A stretch of 64,000 nt of DNA from an uncultured Tenacibaculum sp. (GCA_947498055.1 CANMJA010000018.1:20019-84018); one strand, 5' to 3'. Numbered from the stretch's first letter, positions 27,160-36,910 are shown. Numbers and translations are program-made. Notes: generated by a model not told the origin, from the letters alone.

Positions 27160-27948
27160 ATGACGATACTTGATAAAATAATAGCATTTAAAAAGCAAGA
27201 AGTAGCTAAAATAAAATCAGAAGTACCTGTAAAAAAATTAGTAACAAGTCCTAGTTTTAAAAGAACACCAATTTCGTTAAAAGCATCTTTAACAGAACAA
27301 GGATCTACTGGCATTATAGCTGAATTTAAAAGGCAGTCACCATCGAAAGGAATTATTAATGATAAGGTTTCAGTTACAGAAGTAACTAATGGATATTTAA
27401 ATGCCAATGTAGCTGCACAATCTATATTAACAGATACCTCGTTTTTTGGAGGTACCATGGCTGATTTAATGGAGGCTAGAACGGTAAATTCAATCAAACC
27501 AATTTTACGTAAAGATTTTGTGGTAGACGGATTTCAAATCGTAGAAGCAAAAGCAATTGGTGCAGATGTTGTTTTATTAATAGCGGCATGTTTAACTGCA
27601 GAAGAAATAAAAAATTACGGACAGTTAGCAAATGATTTAGGATTAGAGGTGTTGTACGAAGTACATAACCAACAAGATTTAGATAAGATTTCAAACTTAG
27701 ACAATAAAATTATCGGAATTAACAATAGAAACTTAAAAACGTTTAAAGTAGATTTAGAACATTCTATGAATTTGGCAAAACAAATTCCTGATAGTGCAAT
27801 TAAAGTTTCTGAAAGCGGAATTAGTAGTCCTAGAATTGTAACAGGTTTAAAAGAGCTTGGTTTTCAAGGGTTTCTAATTGGAGAAAACTTTATGAAAGAA
27901 GAAAATCCAGGAGAATCTTGTCAGCAGTTTATAGATCAAATTAGGTAA
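27160..27948 (+). CDS. trpC: Indole-3-glycerol phosphate synthase
   Basis: 262 residues, a TIM barrel closing the indole ring from carboxyphenylamino-deoxyribulose phosphate. Motifs: GIIAEFKRQSPSKGII (catalytic Lys and Glu region), LTDTSFFGGTMADL, PILRKDFVVDGFQI, IIGINNRNLKTFKVDL, KVSESGISSPR and LIGENFMKEENPG. Free-standing, not fused to TrpF. Start near AAGTGACAAAAGAAAATAAG with no strong ribosome site, as usual here. Confidence 0.97.
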   Translation: MTILDKIIAFKKQEVAKIKSEVPVKKLVTSPSFKRTPISLKASLTEQGSTGIIAEFKRQSPSKGIINDKVSVTEVTNGYLNANVAAQSILTDTSFFGGTMADLMEARTVNSIKPILRKDFVVDGFQIVEAKAIGADVVLLIAACLTAEEIKNYGQLANDLGLEVLYEVHNQQDLDKISNLDNKIIGINNRNLKTFKVDLEHSMNLAKQIPDSAIKVSESGISSPRIVTGLKELGFQGFLIGENFMKEENPGESCQQFIDQIR

Positions 27949-27975
27949 TAATTAATGTAGTATTATTTTGCATAA

Positions 27976-28106
27976 TGTCCGTTCGAGTGGTTTTTCTGGA
28001 GTAAAACGGAAGAGAAATTGTATCGAGAACAGTTCGATTACTTATTGACAATCGAAGCACAAAATTATTTTCGATTTTAGTACAAATAATTTTACTTGAA
28101 GAGACA
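27976..28106. repeat. Long inverted repeat after trpC
   Basis: Same family as 26905-27029: starts TGTCCGTTCGAGTGG, contains TGTATCGAGAACAGTTCGA, ends ACTTGAAGAGACA. Arms are more diverged. It fills the gap between trpC and the next gene. Confidence 0.75.
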
Positions 28107-28153
28107 ATAAAAGTTAGTTGAAATTTATAAGATAATTCAATTAGAAAAAAATA

Positions 28154-28660
28154 ATGAAAATAGAAAGTTATCAAATTAGTGATTGGGAAGATTTAGAAAC
28201 AGGTGTTTTATTAGATGAAAATGAAGATTGGATTTTAATAAAATCGATACCTGGAGATTATGAAGTTGATGGATATAAGTTATTAAATAAATCTTATGTA
28301 GAAGATCGATTTGAAACGGAAAATTCTGAAATCATACAAAAAGTTATAGCGTTAAAAGAAATAGAAATAAAGAGTCCGGAAAATTTTAAGTTTAAAAACA
28401 CATTAGGAACTTTAAAATGGTTAGAAGACGTATATGGATGTTTTGAGTTTCAAGAAGAAGAGGAAGATGAGTTGTTTTATGGCGTTTTAGATAGTTTTGA
28501 TATAGAAAGTTTTTCTATGGATTCTATAAAATCTGATGGAACCATTGATTTAGATTTTGATGCTGTTTTTAAAATGAAAGATATAAAAACGGTCTCTTTT
28601 GAATCTGATTATTTTAAATCGATAAGTCTATTGTATAATTATAACAAAGAAAATAAATAA
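28154..28660 (+). CDS. Hypothetical acidic protein inside trp operon
   Basis: 168 residues, very rich in Asp and Glu (for example FEFQEEEEDELFYG), no signal peptide, no recognised domain. Beta-strand rich with alternating hydrophobics (DWILIKSIPGDYEVDGYKLL). Its stop overlaps the trpF start by one base (TAATG), so translation is coupled and the gene is really part of the operon. It bears no resemblance to any trp enzyme. It could be a small cytoplasmic adaptor or immunity-like protein; unknown. Confidence 0.65.
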   Translation: MKIESYQISDWEDLETGVLLDENEDWILIKSIPGDYEVDGYKLLNKSYVEDRFETENSEIIQKVIALKEIEIKSPENFKFKNTLGTLKWLEDVYGCFEFQEEEEDELFYGVLDSFDIESFSMDSIKSDGTIDLDFDAVFKMKDIKTVSFESDYFKSISLLYNYNKENK

Positions 28661-29280
28661 TGAAGTTGAAAGTTTGCGGAATGAAAGAAGTAGAGAATAT
28701 AAAGCAAGTAGGAGCTTTGCAACCAGATTATATGGGGTTTATTTTCTATGATAAATCGAAACGAAATTTTGAAGGAGTCATTCCAGAGTTACCAAAAGGA
28801 ATAAAAAAGACAGGAGTTTTTGTAAATGAATACATCGAGATTGTAGTTTCTTTGGCAGAAGAATACCAATTAGAAGCCTTACAATTACACGGTGATGAAA
28901 CCGTTGAATATATTCTAGAAATAAAAAAACATTTACCTAAAGTAGAGATTATAAAAGTTTTTGGAATTAAAGACGAATTTGATTTTAGTGTTTTAGAACC
29001 TTATGAAGAAGTAGTTGATTTTTTCTTATTTGATACGAAAGGAAAGGAACGAGGTGGAAACGGAGTTACGTTTAATTGGGAAGTATTAAAAAATTATAGC
29101 TCTACCAAACCATTCTTTTTAAGTGGAGGTATTGGATTAAATGAAGTAGATGCTGTAAAAGAAATTTTAAAAAGAGATTTACCAATTTATGCTTTAGATG
29201 TAAACAGTAAGTTTGAAACAGAGCCTGGATTAAAATCAATTAAGGATTTGAAGGAGTTTAATCGAAAATTGATTATCTAA
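28660..29280 (+). CDS. trpF: Phosphoribosylanthranilate isomerase
   Basis: 206 residues, a TIM barrel performing the Amadori rearrangement before TrpC. Motifs: LKVCGMKEVENI at the start with the catalytic Cys, PDYMGFIFYDKSKR, LEALQLHGDE, FFLFDTKGKERGGNGVTFNW with the catalytic Asp, FFLSGGIGLNE and ALDVNSKFETEPGLK. Complete. Its start overlaps the stop of the upstream acidic protein. Confidence 0.97.
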   Translation: MKLKVCGMKEVENIKQVGALQPDYMGFIFYDKSKRNFEGVIPELPKGIKKTGVFVNEYIEIVVSLAEEYQLEALQLHGDETVEYILEIKKHLPKVEIIKVFGIKDEFDFSVLEPYEEVVDFFLFDTKGKERGGNGVTFNWEVLKNYSSTKPFFLSGGIGLNEVDAVKEILKRDLPIYALDVNSKFETEPGLKSIKDLKEFNRKLII

Positions 29281-29332
29281 AATAAAATTCAATATTATTT
29301 TAGATATCATCATAAATTTAAAAAGCATTAGA

Positions 29333-30220
29333 ATGAAAAATTTAATTTCATCAATTTTTATTTTCTTAATTTTTATCACTTGCAATTCGCAATCAAAAGT
29401 GAAAAATTTCAGTTATGAGAATTTTGAAACAGAAATTATGGAGTATAAACCAAATCAAAATGAAGTTTCAGATGAAAAATTTAAACATGCTGTATTTGTT
29501 CTAAGTGAAGTGAAGAAAGAGGTAAAGAAAGACCCTCTAGGCTTTAATAGAGCGGATTATTTTAATATACTATCGTCTTTTATCTCACTAAATGAAAGTA
29601 AGAAAAATATATTAGTAGCTTATGACAAGTTCAAAAAATCAGAAGGAAGTTGTGAATACTTTATGTCAAGTATATTTTTTAAATCAAGTAAATTTGACTT
29701 AATCAGAGCAGATATAGAAAAGCAAAGATTAATATGTAAAACTACTAATGTTGAAAAGTCTGCTGAAATTGATATAAAAACGTATTCTTCAAAAAATAAT
29801 CTTGATTATAAACTGGTAGAGATGATGGTGAAAATTGAAAAACTAGACACGAAATATAGAAAAGATAAAAATATCGATTGGTCAAAACAAACACCAATCG
29901 ATTTAGAAAACCAGAAAAGAATAGATTCTTTATTTACTAAGCATAAAAAATATATAGGAACATCTCTAGTAGGTGAAAAATTTAATCATGTAATGTGGGC
30001 AGTAATTCAACATTCAAATTTAGAAATGATGGAGAAATTTATGCCTATTATTCAAAAAGCAGTTAAGCAAAAGGAAATAGGTGTACTTCCATTCAAAATG
30101 TTGATTGATAGAGTATATGCTCAAAAAGAAAATTATCAAATTTTTGGAAGTCAAGGAGGAATTGAATTGGCAAGTGAAGAGATTAGAAAAAAAGTGATTA
30201 AAAAATATGATTTACAATAA
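29333..30220 (+). CDS. Hypothetical lipoprotein
   Basis: 295 residues. Signal MKNLISSIFIFLIFITC marks a lipoprotein with Cys 17. The rest is mainly helical and Lys-rich with no domain I recognise (FKHAVFVLSEVKKEVKKD, YFNILSSFISLNESKKN, EMMEKFMPIIQKAVKQKE). It lies between trpF and trpB in the same direction, 52 bases after trpF and 66 bases before the next lipoprotein start. Membrane-anchored, function unknown; probably cotranscribed. Confidence 0.65.
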   Translation: MKNLISSIFIFLIFITCNSQSKVKNFSYENFETEIMEYKPNQNEVSDEKFKHAVFVLSEVKKEVKKDPLGFNRADYFNILSSFISLNESKKNILVAYDKFKKSEGSCEYFMSSIFFKSSKFDLIRADIEKQRLICKTTNVEKSAEIDIKTYSSKNNLDYKLVEMMVKIEKLDTKYRKDKNIDWSKQTPIDLENQKRIDSLFTKHKKYIGTSLVGEKFNHVMWAVIQHSNLEMMEKFMPIIQKAVKQKEIGVLPFKMLIDRVYAQKENYQIFGSQGGIELASEEIRKKVIKKYDLQ

Positions 30221-30286
30221 TACGGTGCCTATAGTTTGATCTTTAATATGAATTTTAAAGTAAGATTTTCAAATAGAAAAATTACA

Positions 30287-31057
30287 ATGACTAAAATAAT
30301 TTTACAGTTTCTTTTTTTATTAATGATTGTTAGTTGTAAAGGGCAAACAAAAAAAGAAATGAAAAACATTCCAGTTTCTGATCAAAAAGAAACAAGCAAT
30401 ACTGTAGAATCAATTAAAACATTACAAGAATTTAAATTTAAAAAAGACGAAAAGAAAACTTACCAAGAAGTAAAAAATAGTGTAGAAAAAAGAAGAAATA
30501 ATTTAACGCTAGAAAATAATTTAGATTCTGTAAGTAAACAATTTAAAGAATCACTATTAAACAGAATTATTCCTTTTTGGGAAGCAACTGAATGGTCTTT
30601 TGAAGGGCATACTTCTCAACCTAAAAAAGGAGAAATAGCTTGTGGTTATTTTGTTTCTACCACATTAAAACATATTGGAATTAATATAAATAAATACCAA
30701 TTGGCACAACAAAACCCTATTAACGAAGCAAAAAGTTTAGTTTTAAATGGTGAAATAATAGAAATTGAAGGAGAAATGATAGAAGAGAATATAAAATCAA
30801 TACATAAAAGATTACCAGAAGGTATTCATTTTATAGGTTTCGATCAAAGTCATGTAGGGTATATTTTAAAAGAGAAAGAACAGTTGTATTTAATACACTC
30901 TAATTATACAGATGCAAGAGGTGTAGAGATAGAAACTATAGAAACATCTACTGTTTTTGCATCCTATTCCAAATTTTATTTGGTACCATTAAGTACCAAT
31001 AAACGTCTTTTAAAAAGATGGGTTAATAAAGAAAAAATAATAGTAATTAAGAAATAA
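30287..31057 (+). CDS. Lipoprotein with possible papain-fold (NlpC/P60-like) domain
   Basis: Start at 30287 (MTKIILQFLFLLMIVSC); the upstream in-frame Met at 30236 gives no signal. 256 residues, Cys 17 lipidated. After a charged helical linker, residues about 110-230 show GEIACGYFVSTTLKHIG (possible nucleophile Cys at a helix start), FDQSHVGYILKEK (possible catalytic His) and YLIHSN (possible third residue). The order Cys-His-polar and the strand pattern are like NlpC/P60 and related papain-fold amidases that cut cell-wall peptides. This is inference from motif spacing. It sits within the trp operon, before trpB. Confidence 0.6.
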   Translation: MTKIILQFLFLLMIVSCKGQTKKEMKNIPVSDQKETSNTVESIKTLQEFKFKKDEKKTYQEVKNSVEKRRNNLTLENNLDSVSKQFKESLLNRIIPFWEATEWSFEGHTSQPKKGEIACGYFVSTTLKHIGININKYQLAQQNPINEAKSLVLNGEIIEIEGEMIEENIKSIHKRLPEGIHFIGFDQSHVGYILKEKEQLYLIHSNYTDARGVEIETIETSTVFASYSKFYLVPLSTNKRLLKRWVNKEKIIVIKK

Positions 31058-31096
31058 AAGTAAAAGGCAGAGATAGCTAGCCATAAAATAAATAAA

Positions 31097-32275
31097 ATGA
31101 AATTCAATCCAGATAAAAACGGTTATTACGGGCAATTCGGAGGATCATTTATACCAGAATTATTATATCCAAATGCCAAAGAATTAGAAGATAATTACAT
31201 GCGAATTATCGAGTCAGAGTCTTTTCAAAAAGAATACAAAGCATTATTAAAAGACTACGTTGGTCGTCCAAGTCCTTTGTATTTGGCAAAACGTTTGTCA
31301 GAAAAATACGGAGCTACTATTTATTTAAAGCGAGAAGATTTAAATCATACAGGAGCACATAAAGTAAACAATACGATCGGACAAATTTTAATTGCTCGTG
31401 AATTAGGAAAAACGCAAATTATAGCAGAAACAGGAGCAGGACAACATGGAGTTGCTACGGCAACGGTATGTGCTTTAATGGGCTTAGAATGTACTGTTTT
31501 TATGGGAGAAAAAGACATTGAGCGTCAAGCGCCGAATGTAGCTCGTATGAAAATGTTAGGAGCAAAAGTAGTACCTGCAACTAGCGGAAGTAAAACATTA
31601 AAAGATGCTACAAATGAAGCCATTCGTTATTGGATTCAAAATCCGAAAGCGTATTATTTAATAGGCTCTGTAGTTGGTATGCATCCATACCCAGATATGG
31701 TAGCACGTTTACAAGCAATTATTTCAGAAGAAATGAAATGGCAATTAAAAGAGCATACAGGAAAAGAAAATCCGGATACAATTATAGCTTGTGTAGGAGG
31801 AGGAAGTAATGCAGCAGGAGCATTTTATCATTATTTAGAGGATGAAGAGGTAGAGTTAATAGCTGTAGAAGCTGCTGGTTTAGGAGTAGATTCAGGAGAA
31901 AGCGCAGCAACTTCGCAATTAGGAGAAGTTGGGGTAATTCATGGTAGTAAAACCATTTTAATGCAAGATGAATACGGACAAATAGTAGAGCCTTATTCTA
32001 TTTCAGCAGGATTAGATTATCCGGGAGTTGGACCTTTACATGCACATTTATTTGAAACAAAAAGAGCAAAATTCATGAATGCAACGGATAAGGAAGCATT
32101 AACAGCTGCTTATGAGTTGACGAGGCTAGAAGGAATTATACCAGCTTTAGAAACAGCACATGCATTGGCTGTACTACCAAAAATGGATTTAAAATCTGAT
32201 CAAACGGTAATTATTAATTTATCAGGTAGAGGTGATAAAGATTTAGCAACATTTATTAAGCATTTGGAGGAATAA
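31097..32275 (+). CDS. trpB: Tryptophan synthase beta chain
   Basis: 392 residues. PLP enzyme joining indole and serine. Motifs: [31 protein letters not shown] with the PLP-binding Lys, [13 protein letters not shown], the phosphate-binding [12 protein letters not shown] and [10 protein letters not shown]. TrpB1 type, full length. Two lipoprotein genes lie between trpF and trpB, and an unrelated gene separates it from trpA, so trpB and trpA are not adjacent as they usually are. Confidence 0.98.
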   Translation: MKFNPDKNGYYGQFGGSFIPELLYPNAKELEDNYMRIIESESFQKEYKALLKDYVGRPSPLYLAKRLSEKYGATIYLKREDLNHTGAHKVNNTIGQILIARELGKTQIIAETGAGQHGVATATVCALMGLECTVFMGEKDIERQAPNVARMKMLGAKVVPATSGSKTLKDATNEAIRYWIQNPKAYYLIGSVVGMHPYPDMVARLQAIISEEMKWQLKEHTGKENPDTIIACVGGGSNAAGAFYHYLEDEEVELIAVEAAGLGVDSGESAATSQLGEVGVIHGSKTILMQDEYGQIVEPYSISAGLDYPGVGPLHAHLFETKRAKFMNATDKEALTAAYELTRLEGIIPALETAHALAVLPKMDLKSDQTVIINLSGRGDKDLATFIKHLEE

Positions 32276-32297
32276 TTAAAATTAATCAGTTTTACTA

Positions 32298-32786
32298 ATG
32301 GGAATTTTAAAAAAAATAGAATATTTTCTTTTAGGAAAGGAAAAAATTATTAAAGACCCTTTTTTTGGAGAAATAATAAGTGAGAAAATTAAAAAAGAAC
32401 GAGAGGATAAAAATTATCGTTGGTATGTAGAAGATTATTTAATTCCAAATAAAGAGGAGGAAACAACATTCATAAACTTAGAAGGTAATTATCGATTTCC
32501 CAATCCCCAACATTTAGAAACATTAAAAAAGATATTAAATAATTTACCAGATTTTTTTAATAAAATTAAATTAGAAGTAGAAAGGCTTAATGAAACTAAA
32601 TTGGAAGGAGAAAAATTATATATAAAAAAATGGACTGATGAATATTATTTTTCAGGAATTAGTTCATTTTTTGAAAAAGAAATGGAGTTTGCATTTTATC
32701 TTGATGTTATTGATTATGAAAATGAGAATTTAAAAGATATTACTTTTGATTATATAAAGGGAGAGGTTAAAAATTTAGAATTTTAA
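32298..32786 (+). CDS. Hypothetical protein between trpB and trpA
   Basis: 162 residues, no signal peptide. It begins MGILKKIEYFLLGKEKIIKDPFFGE; the 'DPFFGE' strand and later 'WTDEYYFSG' recall small DUF2262-like or immunity-like proteins, but I cannot confirm this. A central helix pair (LETLKKILNNLPDFFNKIK) and an acidic C-terminal strand region follow. Only 22 bases after trpB and 76 before trpA, so cotranscribed. Unrelated to tryptophan synthesis by sequence. Confidence 0.6.
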   Translation: MGILKKIEYFLLGKEKIIKDPFFGEIISEKIKKEREDKNYRWYVEDYLIPNKEEETTFINLEGNYRFPNPQHLETLKKILNNLPDFFNKIKLEVERLNETKLEGEKLYIKKWTDEYYFSGISSFFEKEMEFAFYLDVIDYENENLKDITFDYIKGEVKNLEF

Positions 32787-32862
32787 AAAAAAATATTAAT
32801 ATCAGTGGCTGAGCGTAGTTAAAGTCACAAGTTGTGAAACTATAAACCTAAGAACAAAAACA

Positions 32863-33630
32863 ATGAATTCAATTCAACAAATATTTCAAAAAAACGATAA
32901 AAATTTATTATCCATATTCTTTACAGCAGGTTTTCCTAAATTAGATGCAACCCAAAATATTATTAAAGAATTAGGAGAAAACGGTGTAGATTTTATAGAG
33001 GTAGGTTTGCCTTATTCAGACCCGTTAGCAGATGGACCAACCATACAGCATAGTAGTTCGGTTGCATTGCGTAACGGAATGAATTTAGATGTGGTTTTTA
33101 ATCAGCTACAAGAAATAAAATCAATGAATACAACTCCTTTAGTGTTAATGGGGTATGTAAATCAGATTATAAAATATGGTGAAGATGCTTTTTGTAAAAA
33201 GGTAGTAGCCTGTGGAATAGACACGGTTATTATTCCTGATCTACCAATGGTAGAGTATGAAAATCACTACCAAGCATTATTTAAGAAATACGGAATTACC
33301 AATGTGTTTTTAATTACTCCCCAAACTTCAGAAGAGCGTATTCGTAAAATTGATAGCTTAACAGAAGGGTTTATTTATATGGTAGCTTCTTCTTCAATTA
33401 CTGGAGCAAAAGGAGAAATATCAGCACAACAAATAGATTATTTTGAACGTATTAAAGCCATGAATTTACGAAGTAAATTAATTATTGGTTTTGGTATTTC
33501 TGATAACGAAACATTTACAAAAGCCTGTGAATATGGTAATGGAGCAATTATTGGTTCTGCTTTTATTAAAAGTTTAGATAAAAATGGAGTAGAAGGTATT
33601 GGTAATTTTGTAGAATTAATTAAAGGGTAA
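32863..33630 (+). CDS. trpA: Tryptophan synthase alpha chain
   Basis: 255 residues, a TIM barrel releasing indole from indole-3-glycerol phosphate. Motifs: LLSIFFTAGFPKLDAT, FIEVGLPYSDPLADGPTIQHSS with the catalytic Glu and Asp residues, VIIPDLPMVEYE, FIYMVASSSITGAKG and IIGFGISDNETF. Complete. Last enzyme gene of the operon. Confidence 0.97.
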   Translation: MNSIQQIFQKNDKNLLSIFFTAGFPKLDATQNIIKELGENGVDFIEVGLPYSDPLADGPTIQHSSSVALRNGMNLDVVFNQLQEIKSMNTTPLVLMGYVNQIIKYGEDAFCKKVVACGIDTVIIPDLPMVEYENHYQALFKKYGITNVFLITPQTSEERIRKIDSLTEGFIYMVASSSITGAKGEISAQQIDYFERIKAMNLRSKLIIGFGISDNETFTKACEYGNGAIIGSAFIKSLDKNGVEGIGNFVELIKG

Positions 33631-33658
33631 AGATTTTTAAAAATTAAAACCATTATTT

Positions 33659-33874
33659 ATGAAACTCTTTTTTAAAATAGTACTTTTTATTCTTGTTTTC
33701 CTTCTTTTTTTAGGGTTATATTCGAGATTTTTATTTGAAGTTTTTGAGATACTTTTTCCTTCTTTTTCTAAGAGTGATTTTGTAGATGTTTTAGTGCCTA
33801 TTTTAAGTTTTGTTATTACATTTTTTAAGATGTACCTTTTAAATAAATGGTATGAAAATAAGATACTGTCGTAA
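33659..33874 (+). CDS. Small two-helix membrane protein
   Basis: 71 residues with two hydrophobic segments (IVLFILVFLLFLGLYSRFLF and VLVPILSFVITFFKMYLL) separated by a short polar loop. It starts 28 bases after trpA in the same direction and may be the operon's tail. No family recognised. A gene is plausible because the frame is clean and the hydrophobic pattern is regular, but a chance frame in AT-rich DNA cannot be excluded. Confidence 0.5.
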   Translation: MKLFFKIVLFILVFLLFLGLYSRFLFEVFEILFPSFSKSDFVDVLVPILSFVITFFKMYLLNKWYENKILS

Positions 33875-33982
33875 CATTTTGTAAATAATTGTTTTTTATG
33901 GTAGATGTATAATTTCAAGAAAATAAAGAGAATTAAATACTTTATTAACCTGAATTCGATATAAATATTTTAAATTTTTAAA

Positions 33983-34125
33983 TTGTCATCCTATGTTTGC
34001 AAAGTAAGATGATTTATTAAAATTCTATTTTTAAAACTTTAATAAAAAGTGAAAAACGATTTAAAAATGCAAAATAGAGTTCTCGATATTAAATTCTTTC
34101 AGAATTTTACTCGAACTTGCGTGTT
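33983..34125. repeat. Degenerate member of the long inverted-repeat family
   Basis: TTGTCATCC near the left end and GTTCTCGATATT ... ACTCGAACTTG at the right resemble the half-sites of the elements at 26905 and 27976; the left arm is degraded. The gap 33875-34215 holds nothing else I can identify. Confidence 0.4.
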
Positions 34126-34215
34126 TTTTATATTGAACTTACGTTTTTTAAAGTTAATAACTGAAATTATAATATGAAAATCGTATTACTTATACATTTA
34201 TTTATTATTCAATAT

Positions 34216-36162
34216 ATGGAAGCTACCCTAAAAACCTTCTATTTACTTTTTTTTATGTTTTATGTGAATGCTATTTTTTCACAACAAAAACTTTCTAAAA
34301 ATAAAAAGCAAGAATTAAAGCTACTTGAAAGCAAGGAACGTAAAGTTTTAAAAGATGCTGAAAATTTATTTTATTTAGAAAATGATAAAGAAGGATCCTA
34401 TATATTATCTCATCAACTTTTAAGAAAACTAAAAACAGATGCTAGCAAATCAAGGTTATCTCATTTAATTTCATGTTACTTTTTAGAACTAAAAAGAGAT
34501 ACAGATTCTGCATTATTTTATTCTAAAAAAACATTAAGCTACACTACATTTTCTAACGATTCAATAAAGAGAATGCGAATATTAATGGGAAATATGAGTT
34601 TAGCTAGTACCTTTTTAAGTAAAGGACTTTTTAAAAAAGCTAAAAAAATAGCTATTGAAGGTCAAGAGAAAGCTGCAAAATGGAATTTCGTTGAAGAGCA
34701 TGATAGATTCATGCTGTACCTTGCAGATATATATTCTTATGAGAATAAATTTGACCAAGCTATTAGTTTATTCCAAAAAACAATTCATAGTATTGATGTT
34801 GATGTTGCAGTTGGTTCTATGATGTCACTTGGTCGTATTTATTACCAACTAAAGAATTACAAAAAGTCAAATAAATATTACAACAAAGCCCTTGAAATTA
34901 ATGAGAATCCTTACTACGATTTAGCCATAAGTTTTTATATGATTAATAATTTAAAGTATACAGGACGAAAAAATGACATAATTCCTCAACTTAAAGAAAT
35001 TATTAGAAGAGGGGAAGAAATGCAAATATCTCACCTTAAAAATGAAGCTAAAAAAGAGTTAGTTAATGAGTACTTAGAGAAAAAAGAGTTTGATGAAGTA
35101 GAAGCAATACTTTTACCTTTAGTAGAAGAAAGAAAACAAGAAGGAAATTTAATAGAACTATTATTTTGTTACGGACAACTAAAAGAAAATGCGCGTAATA
35201 ATGAAAATTTCAAACAAGCATTAGAGTATTCCGAAAAGTTTCTAATAATTCGAGATTCCATCAATAAATTTCAAAAAGCTAAAGAAATTAGTGAATTAGA
35301 AATAAAGTTCGAAACTCTTCAAAAAGAAAAAGAAAATAGCCAATTAAAAAAAGACAAAGAAGAGCAAATATATATTAACAACTTAATATTAATAGCTTCA
35401 ACGATCACTTTTTGCGCCATATTTTTACTCGCTTTAAACTATTATAAAAAGTTGAAAACACAAAAAAAGCTGAATGAAACGATAAAGCAAGTATCTAATG
35501 AAAAAATTAATTCCTTAATGAAGGAACAGGAATTAAAACTAATAAAAGCTACGATAGAAGGGCAAGATAGGGAACGTAAAAAATTAGCTCAAGGTCTTCA
35601 TGATTCAATAGGTAATGATATTGCTACAATTAAATTGCTAATTAGTGAAGTTAAATCTTCTGAAATAAAGAAAATTAAACACCAGATGGATCGAACGTAT
35701 CAAAAAGTTCGTGAAATTTCACACAATACCATTCCAAAAGAAAATAGACAAAATGATTACATAGAAATTCTAAAAGAATATATAAAAAATATTAATGAAG
35801 CAACAGAAGTGAACATTAAGTTTGAAGTGTCGGAGCAAGATATATTGAATCAAATAGATGTTTCTATACAAAATGAAATTTTTGTAATACAACAAGAGTT
35901 AATTACAAATACATTAAAACATGCTAAAGCAAGTAGTATAGATATTAGATTAGAATGTATTTCAAACAATATTCATCTTACTTATGAAGATGATGGAAAT
36001 GGGTTTTTAATAGAATCATTAAGAAATAATACAGGAATCGGTATTAGAAACATAAAAAGTAGAGTACAGCAATTAGCGGGTTCTATTATTATTGATTCGC
36101 ATCCTAAAAGAGGGACTTTGTTTAAAATAGAAATAAAAAAAGAGATGCAAAAGATGTCGTAA
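34216..36162 (+). CDS. TPR sensor histidine kinase (HisKA_3 type)
   Basis: Start at 34216 (MEATLKTFYLLFFMFYVNAIF signal) or at 34174; about 648 residues. The periplasmic part is a series of tetratricopeptide-like helices (FDQAISLFQKTIHS, YYQLKNYKKSNKYYNKALEI), then a coiled linker, one transmembrane helix (NLILIASTITFCAIFLLALN), and the kinase: DRERKKLAQGLHDSIGNDIATIK with the phospho-acceptor His, and an HATPase_c domain (IQQELITNTLKHAKAS N-box, DDGNGF, GIGIRNIKSR). This architecture normally works with a LuxR-type response regulator, but none is adjacent. Signal unknown. Confidence 0.92.
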   Translation: MEATLKTFYLLFFMFYVNAIFSQQKLSKNKKQELKLLESKERKVLKDAENLFYLENDKEGSYILSHQLLRKLKTDASKSRLSHLISCYFLELKRDTDSALFYSKKTLSYTTFSNDSIKRMRILMGNMSLASTFLSKGLFKKAKKIAIEGQEKAAKWNFVEEHDRFMLYLADIYSYENKFDQAISLFQKTIHSIDVDVAVGSMMSLGRIYYQLKNYKKSNKYYNKALEINENPYYDLAISFYMINNLKYTGRKNDIIPQLKEIIRRGEEMQISHLKNEAKKELVNEYLEKKEFDEVEAILLPLVEERKQEGNLIELLFCYGQLKENARNNENFKQALEYSEKFLIIRDSINKFQKAKEISELEIKFETLQKEKENSQLKKDKEEQIYINNLILIASTITFCAIFLLALNYYKKLKTQKKLNETIKQVSNEKINSLMKEQELKLIKATIEGQDRERKKLAQGLHDSIGNDIATIKLLISEVKSSEIKKIKHQMDRTYQKVREISHNTIPKENRQNDYIEILKEYIKNINEATEVNIKFEVSEQDILNQIDVSIQNEIFVIQQELITNTLKHAKASSIDIRLECISNNIHLTYEDDGNGFLIESLRNNTGIGIRNIKSRVQQLAGSIIIDSHPKRGTLFKIEIKKEMQKMS

Positions 36163-36180
36163 AATTATTTTACTATTAGA

Positions 36181-36214
36181 ATAGTGGTATATCTTTTTAC
36201 TGATTTACCACTAT
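36181..36214. terminator. Hairpin between convergent histidine kinase and DsbA-family genes
   Basis: A perfect 9-bp stem (ATAGTGGTA at 36181-36189 pairs with 36206-36214) and a 16-base T-rich loop. Position between convergent genes suggests a terminator, although the T run after the stem is short. Confidence 0.5.
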
Positions 36215-36250
36215 CCTTAAAAATCAACAAACTAAATCTACTCTAAAAAA

Positions 36251-36910
36251 TTACACTTCTGTTTTAGAACCTTCTGTAAATTTTTCTAAAAGACCTTTGA
36301 AAACGTCGATCGGTTGTGCACCAGTAACAGCTTCTTTTCTGTTAAAAACAATAGTAGGTACAGAGTTTACACCTAAATTTTGCCAATATTGCTTATTTCT
36401 TTTTACTTCAAAACGAGCATCATCGTTTGTTAAATTAGCCAATCCTTCTTCTGCATTTAAACCAACATCTAACAATGCTTGTTTTAAAACCTCTTTTTTA
36501 GAAACATCTTTTCTTTCACTAAAATAAGCAGTGGTTAATCGCATTTTTAATTCTGTTTGTTTGCCAAACTTTTTTGCGTATTCCAATAAAATATGAGCAT
36601 CAAAAGTATTTACTACTCGCATTCCTTCAAAATAATCGAACTCAAAATCGACATTAGCACCAGCTTCTACCAATCTTTGTCTAGAAGCACTTTGCTGTTC
36701 TTTTGTCGACCCGTATTTTTGAGTAATATGCTCTACTAAATCTTGCCCTTCTTCTGGCATGTTTGAATTTAATTCAAAAGGTTGCCATTCAATTTCTACT
36801 TGATCCTCTATGTTTAATTCAGTAATGGCTCTTTGTAAATGCTTGTATCCGACAGTACACCAGGGGCATACAACATCAGAAACAATATCTATTTTTAATA
36901 TGTCTTTCAT
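36251..36910 (-). CDS. DsbA-family (FrnE-like) thiol oxidoreductase
   Basis: 219 residues, no signal peptide, so cytoplasmic. It starts KIDIVSDVVCPWCTVGYKHL, with the CPWC active-site pair of the 2-hydroxychromene-2-carboxylate isomerase/FrnE branch. A helical insertion follows, then the cis-Pro region NSVPTIVFNRKEAVTGAQP. FrnE proteins act in disulfide handling and oxidative stress. A single gene, convergent with the histidine kinase. Confidence 0.93.
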   Translation of the reverse strand: MKDILKIDIVSDVVCPWCTVGYKHLQRAITELNIEDQVEIEWQPFELNSNMPEEGQDLVEHITQKYGSTKEQQSASRQRLVEAGANVDFEFDYFEGMRVVNTFDAHILLEYAKKFGKQTELKMRLTTAYFSERKDVSKKEVLKQALLDVGLNAEEGLANLTNDDARFEVKRNKQYWQNLGVNSVPTIVFNRKEAVTGAQPIDVFKGLLEKFTEGSKTEV

